This document shows positions 50,301-60,254 of a stretch of DNA of 64,000 nucleotides, piece by piece. The stretch is from Rugalucina vietnamica. Taxonomy: Eukaryota; Mollusca; Bivalvia; Lucinida; Lucinidae. The notes under the pieces are model-generated. The model was not told the origin of the DNA. It did no database searches and saw nothing but the letters and a program-made list of their open reading frames with translations. Position numbers and translations under genes: made by a program. Positions within the stretch are counted from its first letter, which is position 1, and each line of letters opens with the position of its first letter. The stretch is taken from assembly GCA_964017185.1 (NCBI GenBank), contig OZ024875.1, positions 42,129,486 through 42,193,485 of the forward strand, written 5' to 3'.

Positions 50301-53300
50301 ATCATTAGTATTTTCAGCATATATTTCAACTGCTTACATAGACTGATTAGTGAAGCTCCAGCTCATTCATATCTACCTCAATTTTGCACATTGTACAAGT
50401 ATTTGCTTTCAAGAAAATGAGCATCCATGGGCAGTGGATGCCTTGCATCATTTATATTACTGCCTCCAGCTTGCATACAGTAGTCTTTGGACAGGGTGAA
50501 AATAGGCCCATCCTAAACACATTAGGCACTAGTCGTTTGTAACCAAGCTCATCCCCTCAGGACCTGGGGTATTGGGGACTTTGACTTTTTGCTATAAGCC
50601 CAGCAATGGGGGGGGCAGTCATCATAAACCCTGCTACTTCCCTCCCCCTCCCCAACCCATGCCACAAAAGTCTGTTAAGTTTTCATCATACTGCCATTTT
50701 TGCATGTATAGTGCAACCCACAGGCAGTTCTACTGCACTGTGGGGATAATACAAAGGTAAACCCCCATTCATTTCCAAGTGTGTGTGTGTGGGGGGGGGG
50801 GGGGGGAGGGGGTTACAAATGACTAGTGCATTAGTTTAAACTGATTTCTAATGCTACATAATGAGCAAAATGATAGAGACTTACTGAATCTGTGGATGTT
50901 AACTGATGAAAGGGGAAAATTGCTAGATTACTCTATGAACTATAAGGTGATTTGTCCTAAAACTTTGGAAATACAAGTCTGGGCGAACTTGGCGGACATT
51001 AAGCAGAATTGTCAAATTATTTATGATTTATATTTATCACATAAGCAGCAGCGCGAGAAAAACAGTCTTCAGGGTCTCTGACCAGGTCTGACGTAAACCG
51101 GTCTGTTCAGAGACAGGAGAATGCTAGAAACTTGAAATTCCAGATTTAAGAAGAAGAGGGATTGATATATCAAAGGCGCTGATCAGCTGTGCAGTTATAG
51201 AACAGCTGATCTGCGCTTTTGTTTTGGCAAATTCAAAAAGCCGGCTTTCTCATGATGCGGCTCATATATCATGTTGTAAGTCTCACTTGTGATTTCACTT
51301 CTCTATTCATGATGTCTGATCAATCAAAGGCTGAATTGCCTTCTAGAAATTTTAAGATGTTTAGATAAGAGTTTTTAGAATCTTATTATTATCGTGGAAA
51401 CATTTTTTTTTTCTTTTTTCAAATAATGTTTGGTTTCTTTATGATATGCTGAGCTTTCATCGACTAATTTGTGTCAAATCTGGTGAGTAAATTCCAAAAC
51501 ACATGTCCAGGTTTGGCTTAATACTGGTGTTCCTTTTCAATAAAGCCTGTTCTCAATGCCCCTTATTAAAATGTTTGGTTGTTTTGTGGTTTAACATCAC
51601 AAGTCACCAGTTTTTGTCATGTCAAGACACGTGGCTATCAGCACAAACCAGGGCTTCAACATGAAGAAGTGTTACTTTCAGATTTTAAGTATAGACTGGG
51701 AAGCCCAGTAAGGCCACAGTTCCTACAGGTGCTTTTAGCTTTATATCATCTCTAGCACCATGGCATCAAAAGGACACCATAGCATGACAGGCAATTACCG
51801 GGACTGCACTGGGGACAAACAAGGTAACGCAGGGCTTTACTCAGATAAAACTGGGATCAATATTTCAAGGTTAAATGCCCTGATTCTTCACAATATACCA
51901 TCTTGACTTCATCATGACAAATCGGGACAGTGAGAACAGGGCTTAGAGATGTAATTTTATGGAGAAATAGCATGCGCGGATCCAGAAATTTTCATGAGAG
52001 GGGGTCCAACGAAAACATGGTAATTTTTGGTCACAGACGAGGGGGGGTCCAACCCCCAGAAAATCCCGAAATTACCTTTTTTAAGGTAAAATTTTCAAAT
52101 TCCAGGGGGGGTCCGGACCCCCGGTCCCCCCCTCTGGATCCGCGCATGAATAGCAAACATTAGTGCCTGAACCTTTGGTTGCAACTATATATACTGTTAC
52201 TGTCACTATTATACAGATCTATTACAAATTTCTACACATACCTTTTTCATTTTATTCTTGAGTTTCTTGAAGAACCTGGCCCCTTTACTGTCTTTGATCA
52301 TAACATCCCCTTGTTCATCGTCTCCCTCCTCTAAGGCACAGCTGTCTACCCCCGGGAGTTCCCCATCCTTACCCTCACCCCCTTCCACCAACTTCATGTA
52401 CTTGTACTCCAATCTAAATGTTTACAAGTGGAAATTTCTTGAGAAAATTTTAACAATTTTGAGAATTGTGTCTACAAAACACACAAATCAGATCAGCATG
52501 TGATGGTAGTATCATAGCCCTTTCTATGCTAAAAGTCTCTCTATCTGGTTTCTAAGACTGAAAATTTATTTTATGCTTTAACAAAAAAAATAACATCCTA
52601 AGCATGAATGCCTTCCAGCTTGATTAGCTATTTAATCATTTTCAAAGATGGCCGACGTAAAATTTTGATTTGGGATTGAGTGTTTTTATCTTCGGATGGC
52701 ACAAAACCGTGCTGAAATAAAGCTGACCAGTGAACATAACATTTTTCTACATAAAAGCCACAGGATCACTTACTTTTTATTTTTCCTCCAGGTGTGACAC
52801 AACAGGCAACACAGGATGACAGCTAAAGCTACTACAGCTGGGACAGCTATTTGTAACTGAAAAAATAGAGAAATATTTCATTACAACTAAGCAGCAGAAA
52901 ACATCAGGATAACATGTCCATGCAATAAATACCCCCTTAGAACCCAGTTTTATATAGTAACTAGAAATGGGTGTTTGTAAAACACTATGCCCCCAACTGT
53001 ATGTTTGTCTTTAAACTGGCAAATTGTAGGGTTTGTTTATTTCATTTGAATGAAGTGAAATTTAATTTCCTGTAGAAACTGTTCGGTTGCTTCTGTTTTG
53101 ACCTCGATCCAGAAACAGAGAATGTAAGCTTTATGCCAACAAGTTAAAATGGAGTAAAAATTTCAAAAGTGAGTTATTTTGTCAAAATTTGACAGAAAGT
53201 CCTCAAAAGTTAATCAGGTAATTTTCTTTTCAGCCCCAACCAGTATACCAAATATAAAGGCTCTAGCTTAAATACTTTTTCAGATATCGTGCACACAAGA

Positions 53301-56300
53301 TTTTCAAATTTTGTTTTCAAAGGGACATAACTCAGAAAAAGGGCAAAACTCAGACATGAAAAAAATACGGGTCAACTATTTTTCATAAGGAATCTGTATA
53401 CTAAAATTCAAAACCCTAGCATGCAGCGTTCAAAAGTTTCAATTTTCACCGAAAAAATCAATCAAAATTTCAAAATTCCGTATTTTTGTCAAAATTTGAC
53501 GGAAAGTTCTCAAAAGTGAATCAGGTCATCTACTTCTCAGCTCCAGCCAGTATACTAAATATGAATGCTCTAGCTTAAATACTTTTTGAGATATCTTGCA
53601 CACAAGATTTTCAAATTTTGTTTTCAAAGGGACATAACTCAAAAAAGGGGCATAACTTGGACATGAAAAAAAATACGGGTCAACTATTTTTTCATGAGGA
53701 ATGTGCATATGAAATTTCGAAACCCTAGCATTCCCCGTTCAAAAGTTTCAAATTTCACTGAAAAACTAACAAAATAATCAAAATTTCAAAATTTCGTTAT
53801 TTTGTCAAAATTTGCGGTAAAGTTCTCAAAAGTTAATCAGGTGATCTACTCCTCAGACCCAACCAATATACCAAATATAAAGGCTCTAGCTTAAATACTT
53901 GTTGAGATATCTTGCACACAAGATTTTCAAATTTTGTTTTCAAAGGGACGTAACTCAGAAAAGGGGCATAACTCGGACATGAAAAAAACTACGGGTCAAC
54001 TATTTTTTCATGAGGAATGTGCATATGAAATTTCAAAACCCTAGCATTCACCGTTAAAAATTAACAGACGCACGTACCCACTCACCCACCCACCCACACA
54101 CACACACACAGACAAGCCGAAAGCAATATGCCCTTCCAACTTTTTCAAAGTTGGGGGCATAAAAATGGGGTTTACATGGGTACACCTATTTTTGTCATTT
54201 TTGATCGACAACATAGATTGTGGGTAATCGTTAGAACTGCCTTGCCTCCCCGAGGCGGTTCTAACCTGTACCCACAATCAATGTTGTAGATAAAAAATAT
54301 TAAAGATATTTTTTTTTTCGGATGAAATTTTCAATTTTTATGGCTGAAAAAATCTCTGTATATTGTATAGGCAAGTAAAATAAAACCGCTAGTGTTGTGT
54401 ACAGTGAACACTTAGATCAGCCTGAACAGTCTTGCTGTCTGTATGATTCAGTAAAAATGGAATGCTACAGGTCACACATTGGTCAAATTTTAGCTGCCAC
54501 ATCAGAAAACCAACAATCTACATATACGAAAACAAAGGCGCAGGCCAGCTTCGTGGTAACCGGGAAGCTGATCAGCGCCATTGTTTTCAACACACAGATA
54601 GTACAATCTCTCTTCTTCTTAAATCCAAAAACTCAAGCTTTTAGCCTGCTTCTGTGACTGTACAGGCTGGTTTGTGTCGGACCTGGTCGGAAACCCAAAT
54701 TGTTGGTTTTCTCATGCATAGGCTCACACCTTTTTTTATAGTATTGCAATGTTTTTGGGGTGTTTTGTGTTTTGTCTTATTTGTTTTCTAATGTTTAAAC
54801 ATCCCTTTCTCATACGAGTTGCATCATGAGAAAACGGGGTTATTGCCTATGCGAAAACAAAGATGCAGGTCAGCTATGCAGTAACTACATAGCTGATCAG
54901 TTTTCGGATGGTACAATTCCTCTTCTATCTAAATCCGAGATTTCAAGCTTCTAGCCTTTTTCTGAGAGTGTACATGCCAGTTTGTGTCGAACATGGTTGG
55001 AAACCCCGAAGACTAGTTTGCTCGCATTGCAGCTCATTCAGATGGGTCAATCAGTAGGTGAGTTGAAAACTGGAGTATTCTAACAAACCAACTCACACAC
55101 CCCAAGAAAAACTTGGCTCAAACCCACATTTGTCGCAGCGGAGAGATGATAGAATAATCAAGAGTGGTAATGAAATAAACTTGGCCACATCAGCATCGCC
55201 CCTCCCCTACCCCACCCTAGATCTCAAAGCTGTAATTGCATGACAAGTATGTTTTACTTACAGCAAATGGTAGAGCTGTGAGTTGTTTCAGCGTACAGTC
55301 AACCACCTTCTCATACTTTATAGAATTATCTCTCACAACACAGTAGCTGTAAACAAAGAGATTTTTACAGTAACAACAGCTAGCTTTCATCTTTTAAATG
55401 AGCCTGTGCATGAGAAAACCAACAATTTGGGGTTCTGACCAGGTCAGACACAAACCAGGCTGTACAGTCATAGAACATTGTTAGAGGCTGGAAATTTTGT
55501 ATTTAAGTAGAAGAGGGATTGTACTATCCATGTAGCGAAAACAAAGGCGCTGATCAGCTTCGCGGTTACCGCGAAGCTGATCTGCGGCTTTGTTTTCGCC
55601 TATGCAAATTGTTGTTTTTCTCATGCACAGGCTCAAATATGCACATGCCATAGAAATATTTTCACAACTTTTTTTGGTTTGGTTATGGCTAACCATCCCA
55701 GTCAACAATTTCTCAGACATGTTTTGACAGAGCCAATGTTTCCTGGGTATTAAGCAGTACTATGGGGAGTTTAATGTCCTACTCAAGGACACTTCAAACC
55801 TCTTGTTCCAAACTCCTGTACTCTACCTCTAGGCCACCATGCTCCACTAATTTTCATGATGAATTCGTCTGAAAACTGACTATCATTGCAGTAGTCATGT
55901 TTTATCACTGCTCTGTATGTCAGAAGATCTTATAAATGGAAGTTCACTTATATCTTAAGTAGGCAGTCAGTCCATAAAAGATTCTTAGTGATATGATATA
56001 ACCCATACATTGTAACATATGAAACATTATCTGAGTCGCTGTGTCTGAGAACCAACTTTCTGCTTATGTGAAAACCAAGGCGCTGATCAGCTGTGCAGTT
56101 ACTGCACAGCTGATCAGCGCCTTTGTTTTCGTTTCATAGATATTACAATGCCTCTTCTTTCCGAAACTGAAATTTCAAGCTTCTAACTATTTTCTGTGGC
56201 TGTACAGCCTGATTTATGTTGGACTTGGTCGGAAACCCATGTTGTAGTTTTTTCATGTGAAAGCTCAAATAGTTTACTTACGCTGGTGGGAAGTAATGTA

Positions 56301-58359
56301 TAGTTTGTTTTCTATTTACACATTCTCCGACAACTTTGGTAAAGTCTCTGGTAGCGTTACAAGACGGACAAGCGATCCTGCTCCGCCACATGAAGTGGAA
56401 GGTACAACCGTCACACGTCCCGTCGACACATTTAGGTGGAGTGTCGATCTCGCCATTTCCTTTCTCATCGATATCACATCTCAGGCTGATGATTGTCTTG
56501 CGGCCTTTAGGGCACGCTCTAGTGGGACTGAAAAACAAACATATTTATCATAAATGAGCGGATAATTTCACTGAATACATATGATATATGACCACACATA
56601 TTAACATTTTTGTCAGAGTTTACTTAAAATGTGATAAAATCTAATTTTAAGGCTCAAAGGATAAAAAATCTTACACACATGGTCACATCATATGAAATTT
56701 ATTAAGGCCTAACTTTTTGTGTCAGCAGATGTGTAGCTTAAGTACATGTAAACTAACAGACTTTTGGAAAATGTACCTACCCAGACCAGACTGCTCTAAG
56801 AAACAAAGTCTAGGAATGACTGATCAAGGCTTACGGTGCTTGTTATTTCATCTGCACCATTCAGATGATTTCCCAAGGAAATTAACTTTGTATCATTTGT
56901 TTTGATTTGGTTCTGACATAACATTTCGGTCACAATTTTCATTCATTTCGAGACGGAACCACTGGGCATTAACTACTACTATGGGAAGCTTAAGGTATCT
57001 TGCTCAAGGACACAACTTGGCAGAGGTAGGTATTAAACCCACGATCTCTTCATCCGCAGTCATATATATTTTCCTTTTTTGTCCTTTGAAATCAGCGAGG
57101 GTATTCTGAGGAATCAGGAAATTATTATCAGTTTAGATTCATTTTCTAACCAACGTTTAATATATTTGGCCCAATTTGGATTATATTAGTCTTTGTATCG
57201 ACTACCCTGTTGAAAGTTACAAAATTACGGTAATTCTCATTGGCTCCTTGTTGCTAAATCAATAGGGTCACTGAAGAGGCTTAAATAGCCGAAACCGCGG
57301 TATGGCCCATCCCCTTTCTCATTAATATGTTCATTGCTCTTGCAGGATCGCAGTTTTATTTATTTATCATGAAGTGTACATGTACTTTATCACTAGGTCA
57401 CCACGCCCCGCTTGAGGGAGACTATCTTAAGCTAATATTTTGGTAGTTCAACTATTTTTGAGCTTTATGAGTACTACCCTTCTTACCTTGAGGAATTATA
57501 GTGGAACTGTACATCACTGTCAATGCCTGTAATAGAATTGAGACAAAATGTTTCAATCAGTTAAAAAATTTGCACACGAAACAGCATACCATATTTGTCT
57601 CAATCAGCACACGTGCTCCAATACGCACAGTTTAGTTATTTATAATCATTATTGTAACAAGTTAAACACTTACTTCTCCTTTTTATCTAGTCTGTCAAAA
57701 ACCAACAGCTTCTAAGTTTCTTAACTCCGAGTGCATTCAAAAACAATAAATGATTTAATGGTAATACCTTTACTGTCAAAGCCACTAGCATTGTAGAGTT
57801 TCTGGTAGAACTGTGCTGTGCCATTGTCCAGGTGAGTAACATTAGAGATAATCTCTACCAGTCTATCTCCAAGGCTAAAAATAGAATCATGAATATTTTG
57901 CATCAAAACGTGTGCCCAAAAGATTGTGTATTACCATACTTCCTCCATGAACTTATTACTCAAAGCATAAAAGTTTTTACTGTGTATTTCAATATCATTC
58001 TACTTTATTTTCATTAATACAATACTGAAAATTCGGAAATGTTCATGTGAACTTAATTTTCATGAATACTCGAGAAATAGATAGATCGCAAATTTAAAGT
58101 TCTCCCTAATAAAGACTTACTATAGGTCACATTGAATGCACAAGTATTTGCTTGCGAATTCAAACTCTCCAATATTTCGCAAACAGAAAATTCACAAAAT
58201 AAAAGTCACGTGAAAATTTCCTAACTTACAGTAGTATTGTGTGGTAACTAAAAATTACCTTGACGACTGTGTTGCCATGACGATACTGGAGTCACCTGAT
58301 GTAGGTACCATTGTTAGTCGACACACCATTGCCTCCACATCATGGGTGGACTTCACGGC
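44331..58359 (-). CDS. ELAPOR1/2-like gene, 3' portion (eight coding exons, gene runs off right edge)
   Basis: Endosome-lysosome-associated apoptosis and autophagy regulator family (KIAA1324/KIAA1324L in vertebrates), type I membrane proteins. Eight exons give 295 residues to the stop: AVKSTHDVEAM..., LGDRLVEII, then PTRACPKGRKTIISLRCD and KCVDGTCDGCTFHFMW with CPSCNATRDF (the MRH-like cysteine-rich module, as in human ACPQGRSTVVSLRC...CPDGTCDGCTFHF), a TM helix VPAVVALAVILCCLLC, and a tail KNKKLEYKYMKLV...DSCALEEGDDEQGD resembling the human QKLEYKYSKLV...DSCAIMEGED. The Y-M-K-L in the tail is a YxxPhi endolysosomal sorting signal. Exons are 58259-58359, 57768-57874, 57487-57526, 56282-56527, 55262-55346, 52774-52856, 52242-52413 and 44331-44384. 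Upstream exons were not recognised to the right. A minus-strand AATAAA lies at 43993-43998. Confidence 0.92.
44505..46637 (-). repeat. SINE split by a family D insertion
   Basis: Left SINE piece TTTTATGGTTTAAACATCCC at 44505-44530 and right piece TCAGTCATGTCAGGATGGAG to ACCACGCTCC at 46490-46637. Joined, they give the order seen in intact copies, so the 44531-46487 element inserted into an older SINE. Confidence 0.7.
44531..46487 (-). mobile_element. GGTCAAGGTCA tandem-unit element (family D), copy 3
   Basis: Starts AACCAGAGGACCATTGGTCC and ends in GGACGACGGATGGACGACGG then CTCACCTTGTGAGCC and CTCAGGTGAGCTAA. Four ~470 bp units with GAGATGACCTTGACC, TAAAATAGGTCAAGGTCATC and GGCGGCCATCTTGGTCATGT. 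Located in the 7.9 kb last intron of the ELAPOR-like gene. Confidence 0.8.
46868..47077. mobile_element. pogo/Tigger-like MITE
   Basis: TACACTGGACCTCTTTACAACAC at the left and the inverse GTGTTACAAAGAGGTTGTGG plus TGTA at the right, with TTGCTATGTGTCTATATATT inside as in 25456-25643. Confidence 0.7.
47078..47525. other. Unassigned intron stretch
   Basis: AT-rich intron of the ELAPOR-like gene. A small inverted pair TACTGATTCAAAGATTTC / CACAATCAGTA is seen near 47395-47420, nothing more. Confidence 0.4.
47526..47758 (+). repeat. Palindromic MITE family B copy
   Basis: GAGCCTTCCCATGAGAAAAC to GGTTTTCTCATGATGCGGCT, hairpin GTGCTGATCATCTTCACAGT / TACTGTGAAGCTGATC. Confidence 0.8.
48295..48532 (+). 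repeat. Palindromic MITE family B, diverged copy
   Basis: GTAGCATCACCAGAAAACTG to TTGGTTTTCTTAAGACACAA with TTGATCAGCTGTGCAGTTGC / TGCCCAGCTGATG. Confidence 0.75.
48603..48998 (+). repeat. Palindromic MITE family A copy interrupted by family C
   Basis: AACTTGCCCATGTAGTATAC end, hairpin ACATGGATTGTGGGTACAT / AAGTACCCACAATCTATG, then about 120 bp of repeat C at 48810-48932, then the CCCTGTATACCCCAGTTTTA arm and ACATGTTTTCCTGATG end. A nested insertion. Confidence 0.75.
48810..48932 (+). repeat. Short repeat family C, copy 2
   Basis: TTTCGGGTAATGAACC, TCATCAGTGATCCTTT and GGCAGCGAAAGCCAGAC as at 13215-13380. Its insertion inside a MITE supports it being a mobile unit. Confidence 0.55.
49222..49443 (-). 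repeat. tRNA-headed SINE, minus copy
   Basis: TTTGCTAGTATTGAGGTTTA tail side, GGGATAGAGGCAATGCTTCC, CTTACTCAAGGACACAAC, then GGGGATCTAACCCAGGACC at the B-box side. Older than 34556-34755. Confidence 0.65.
49474..49662 (-). repeat. tRNA-headed SINE, minus copy
   Basis: TGTAATGAGGTTTAAAGTC, GTCATGTCAGGGCAGAGCCA, CTTGTTCCAGGACACAATAC, and box region GGGGCTCAACCCCAGGATC ending ACCACCAGGCCACAGAGCTCCCC. Confidence 0.7.
50033..50262 (+). repeat. Palindromic MITE family B copy
   Basis: GAGCCGCCTCATGAGAAAAC to GGTTTTCTCATGATGTGGCT. The hairpin is partly deleted (GATCAGTTTCGCAGTAACAG). Confidence 0.8.
50263..51042. other. Unassigned intron stretch with GT/G tract
   Basis: Contains GGGGGG at 50610 and a (GT)n(G)n tract at about 50781-50810. 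No exon recognised. Confidence 0.4.
51044..51265 (+). repeat. Palindromic MITE family B copy
   Basis: GCAGCAGCGCGAGAAAAACA to GGCTTTCTCATGATGCGGCTC, hairpin AAGGCGCTGATCAGCTGTGC / GAACAGCTGATCTGCGC. Confidence 0.75.
51575..51970. other. Unassigned intron stretch, possible SINE traces
   Basis: TTGTTTTGTGGTTTAACATC and AGTTTTTGTCATGTCAAGAC resemble a SINE tail, but no box region follows. Otherwise nothing. Confidence 0.35.
51971..52148. mobile_element. 178 bp TIR element with exact AATAG duplication
   Basis: CATGCGCGGATCCAGA at the left, TCTGGATCCGCGCATG at the right, perfect 16 bp inverse. AATAG at 51966-51970 and 52149-52153. Interior has GGGGGTCCAAC and GGGGGGTCCGGACCCCC inversions. Ends 93 bp from the ELAPOR-like tail exon. 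Confidence 0.88.
52242..52413 (-). CDS. ELAPOR-like exon (cytoplasmic tail, YMKL motif)
   Basis: 57 codons beginning LEYKYMKLVEGGEGKDGELP, then GVDSCALEEGDDEQGDVMI and a lysine-rich end KKLKNKMKK. Acceptor CATTTAG|ATTGGAG, donor AAAAAG|GTATGT, phase 0. Confidence 0.92.
52774..52856 (-). CDS. ELAPOR-like exon (transmembrane helix)
   Basis: Encodes LQIAVPAVVALAVILCCLLC then HTWRKNK: one hydrophobic helix followed by a stop-transfer basic cluster. Acceptor TTTTTCAG|TTACAA, donor AAAAA|GTAAGT. Confidence 0.9.
52912..54377 (-). repeat. Palindromic MITE family A copy split by a TIR element
   Basis: Left piece AACATGTCCATGCAATAAAT with CCCCCTTAGAACCC at 52912-52985; right piece from about 54162 with GGGGTTTACATGGGTACACC, hairpin ACATAGATTGTGGGTAATC / CTGTACCCACAATCAATGTT and TATTGTATAGGCAAGT. 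The pieces join across 52986-54161. Confidence 0.7.
52986..54161. mobile_element. 1.18 kb TIR element with ~300 bp tandem repeats
   Basis: Perfect inverted ends TATGCCCCCAACT and AGTTGGGGGCATA. About three units share CTCTAGCTTAAATACTT, GATATCTTGCACACAAGATT, AAAGGGACATAACTCAGAAA and ACGGGTCAACTATTTTTCAT. Near the right end is a CCCACTCACCCACC(CA)n tract. Same plan as 2165-3514. Confidence 0.82.
54492..54725 (-). repeat. Palindromic MITE family B copy
   Basis: AGCTGCCACATCAGAAAACC to GGTTTTCTCATGCATAGGCTC, hairpin GCGCAGGCCAGCTTCGTGGT / ACCGGGAAGCTGATCAGCGC. Confidence 0.75.
54816..55034 (-). repeat. Palindromic MITE family B copy
   Basis: GAGTTGCATCATGAGAAAAC to TTGCTCGCATTGCAGCTC, hairpin GCAGGTCAGCTATGCAGTAA / CTACATAGCTGATCAG. 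Confidence 0.75.
55035..55205 (-). repeat. SINE-like repeat, second family, diverged
   Basis: ACCAACTCACACACCCCAAG, AAACTTGGCTCAAACCCACA and GCGGAGAGATGATAGAATAA match the order in 31935-32135. Confidence 0.45.
55262..55346 (-). CDS. ELAPOR-like exon (end of lumenal region)
   Basis: Encodes YCVVRDNSIKYEKVVDCTLK then QLTALPFA, corresponding to the human V-T-I-C-K-T-I-D-F-W-L-K-V stretch just before the membrane. Acceptor GTTTACAG|CTACTG, donor TTTGCT|GTAAGT. Confidence 0.88.
55400..55634 (+). repeat. Palindromic MITE family B copy with perfect hairpin and AAAT duplication
   Basis: GAGCCTGTGCATGAGAAAAC to TTTTTCTCATGCACAGGCTC. Centre GCGCTGATCAGCTTCGCGGT / ACCGCGAAGCTGATC. AAAT at 55396-55399 and 55635-55638. 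One of the best preserved copies. Confidence 0.88.
55680..55848 (-). repeat. tRNA-headed SINE, minus copy
   Basis: TTATGGCTAACCATCCCAGT, AATTTCTCAGACATGTTTTG, TACTCAAGGACACTTC, and a degraded box region ending CTAGGCCACCATGCTCC. Confidence 0.65.
56033..56266 (-). repeat. Palindromic MITE family B copy, ends 15 bp from the MRH exon
   Basis: GAGTCGCTGTGTCTGAGAAC to TTTTTTCATGTGAAAGCTC, with perfect centre GCGCTGATCAGCTGTGCAGT / ACTGCACAGCTGATCAGCGC. Confidence 0.82.
56282..56527 (-). CDS. ELAPOR-like exon (MRH-like cysteine-rich module)
   Basis: 246 bp encoding PTRACPKGRKTIISLRCD, PPKCVDGTCDGCTFHFMW, ACPSCNATRDFTKVVGEC and QTIHYFPP. The cysteine spacing and TCDGCTFHF block are diagnostic of the ELAPOR family. 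Acceptor TTTTTCAG|TCCCAC, donor CCAGC|GTAAGT. A palindromic MITE ends 16 bp beyond the donor. Confidence 0.93.
56528..56905. other. ELAPOR-like intron, nothing recognised
   Basis: AT-rich with no exon or repeat structure visible before the SINE fragment at 56908. Confidence 0.4.
56908..57065 (-). repeat. tRNA-headed SINE, diverged minus copy
   Basis: TTTTCATTCATTTCGAGACG, ATCTTGCTCAAGGACACAAC, TTAAACCCACGATCTC at the B-box position. Its head is separated by about 340 bp (a CACCACGCCCC piece occurs near 57400), suggesting an insertion at about 57066-57395. Confidence 0.5.
57066..57400. other. Possible insertion within a SINE
   Basis: AT-rich segment lying between SINE body and a possible SINE head; includes GCTTAAATAGCCGAAACCGC. 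No inverted ends were found. Confidence 0.3.
57487..57526 (-). CDS. ELAPOR-like 40 bp micro-exon
   Basis: Encodes IDSDVQFHYNSS between split Gly and Ser codons. Acceptor TATTACAG|GCATTG, donor TCAAG|GTAAGAAG. Accepted because it alone restores phase between the exons on either side. Confidence 0.83.
57768..57874 (-). CDS. ELAPOR-like exon (LGDRLVEII)
   Basis: Encodes LGDRLVEIISNVTHLDNGTA and QFYQKLYNASGFDSK with two N-glycosylation sequons. Acceptor TTTTTAG|CCTTGG, donor GTAAAG|GTATTACC. Split codons fit both neighbours. Confidence 0.87.
58259..58359 (-). CDS. ELAPOR-like exon (first recognised)
   Basis: 33 codons plus two bases: AVKSTHDVEAMVCRLTMVPT then SGDSSIVMATQSS. Acceptor TTTTCAG|GCCGTG, donor TCAAG|GTAATT. 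Lumenal region just before the MRH-like module. Confidence 0.85.
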
Positions 58360-59450
58360 CTGAAAATGGTTGAATAAAACAATTATTAACTCAGTTAAGA
58401 CTGACATCCTATCTGAGACATTAGTAAACAATTCGTTAAAATTTCAAATGGCAATACCACCGCGTCCAATCGAAACGCCGGACGAACGGTCGAAACGCCG
58501 GATCTGCGTTGTTTTAACTCCGGATTGCGGTAGTTTCCGCTGGATTCGCCGCCATTTTCGAAGGAAATTTTTTCGACCAGGTAACAAAAACATTTATTAT
58601 AAATATTAAAAGAGTTTATGTCAACGTAAGCACTAGCCTGTTCGGATCTACATACATGTCTGTAACCGCCGATTGTTCTGCTGATGCATAAGCTCCGCTA
58701 GGATATGCATACATTCGAGGAGATTTTTGTTTTCCATGTTCGGCCATACGCTAAAATCGTGTTCGCCCAAAAAAGTTTCGTACTATTGTCATTTTCTTCA
58801 AAGTATAGACAAACTGATGGTTGATTTTGCATTTGTACATGAGACTTTACCGTAAGAAGCCAATTGCTCGTGATTTTTCGCCCGAACAAGCGTACGTTCC
58901 AATAAAATACCGCAAAATCAAAGTAACGCCGGATAATACGGCAATCTGAGTTTTCAAACTTGGCGAGTGTGTAAGGTCTAGTACGCAATAGACATGCTCA
59001 ATTTTCTGCAGCATCGCTTTCTTGGAAGTGAGAATTTCGCTTCCAGAAATTAGTTCGACGTTCGGTTGTCATCATTGAGGATGGATTTTCTTAGACTTGT
59101 TGCTTCTCAGTGAAGATTAGCCATGTAAGATAAAAGTGAGTGATAGGTTTTAAGTCTGATTTAAAGGGACAAGATACTGGAGTGTGTTTTGGAAGTATGC
59201 AGTAACCATAAAAACAGGTTTCCGGCTATGGAAGTTATTTATGTTTAGGTCGGTTTCTTTTATACTACCCCTACAACAAATTAACCGTCAGAAATATGCC
59301 AAAAATGCCTGTAATTGCCCAGTCAAGTGAATTAAGTCTGCGTGACCATATGACCCTTTGGAAGCATAGAGAACTTTCAGATAGGTTACACAAAAACAGG
59401 CATGTCAGATGGTGACATAGAATTAAGAATTTGTTTCGTTTTTAATACTG

Positions 59451-59965
59451 CTTGTAGCCCAAGGGGAACGATCGCTCATTTGCGAGTAAGGAAGTACAGT
59501 CACTGGACAATTGAACATTAATTGGGGTTTAAACATTATATTGGCATGATGGTCAAATTGACGGTCAAGTGAAGTGAATTTTAATATTTGTATTGGTCCA
59601 CCTTCCTATAGATGCTTCAATTAAGATTTGGCTTTGATTGGCCAAGCTATCTCAGGGAAGAAGAGGTTTAACTATTATGATAATAATATACATGTATATT
59701 GCCCCGGGGTGGGGGCAGATGAACTTCAGGGTACGAATTGTTTACAGACTCATTGATATTCAGTCCTACTGCCAATTTCATGCAATATTTTCCTTTAAAA
59801 GATATTCTAACAGTTTCCCCATTCATATGCATAGGCAACCTATGTTGACCTTACCATAAAATAGGCCAAGGCCATCATACTGTCATGATTTATTTTGTAG
59901 TACTTAAGTCGTCTATGCTTCATGCCAAGTGTCGTTGAAATCGATCAGCCAGTTCTGGAGAAGAA
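59451..59965 (-). repeat. Family D fragment inside the long-TIR element
   Basis: TAGCCCAAGGGGAACGATCG, GATGCTTCAATTAAGATTTG, TATGTTGACCTTACC and GATCAGCCAGTTCTGGAGAA; one diverged unit. Confidence 0.6.
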
Positions 59966-60254
59966 GATTTGCGACTGAGGATGAGTTTTTCAGATTGTGT
60001 GGATGACATTTACGAAGACTTTTGTTGATAGGGGAAATTACTCACTAGCAAATTGTTTTCACAGGGATATTGCAGGGCGGAGCTTGTGTCAACTCTTTAA
60101 AAGTTCTGTGGGAGACATCATGATCTTGTTGATCCCTACAACGTGGTCGCGTCTTACATTGTGACTGACCTGATGCCAATTGCCAATAAATAATACGGCT
60201 TTCAATTACTGGACATTCGTTTCTTACCAGATATTCATTTTCTCGGCTTTGTAA

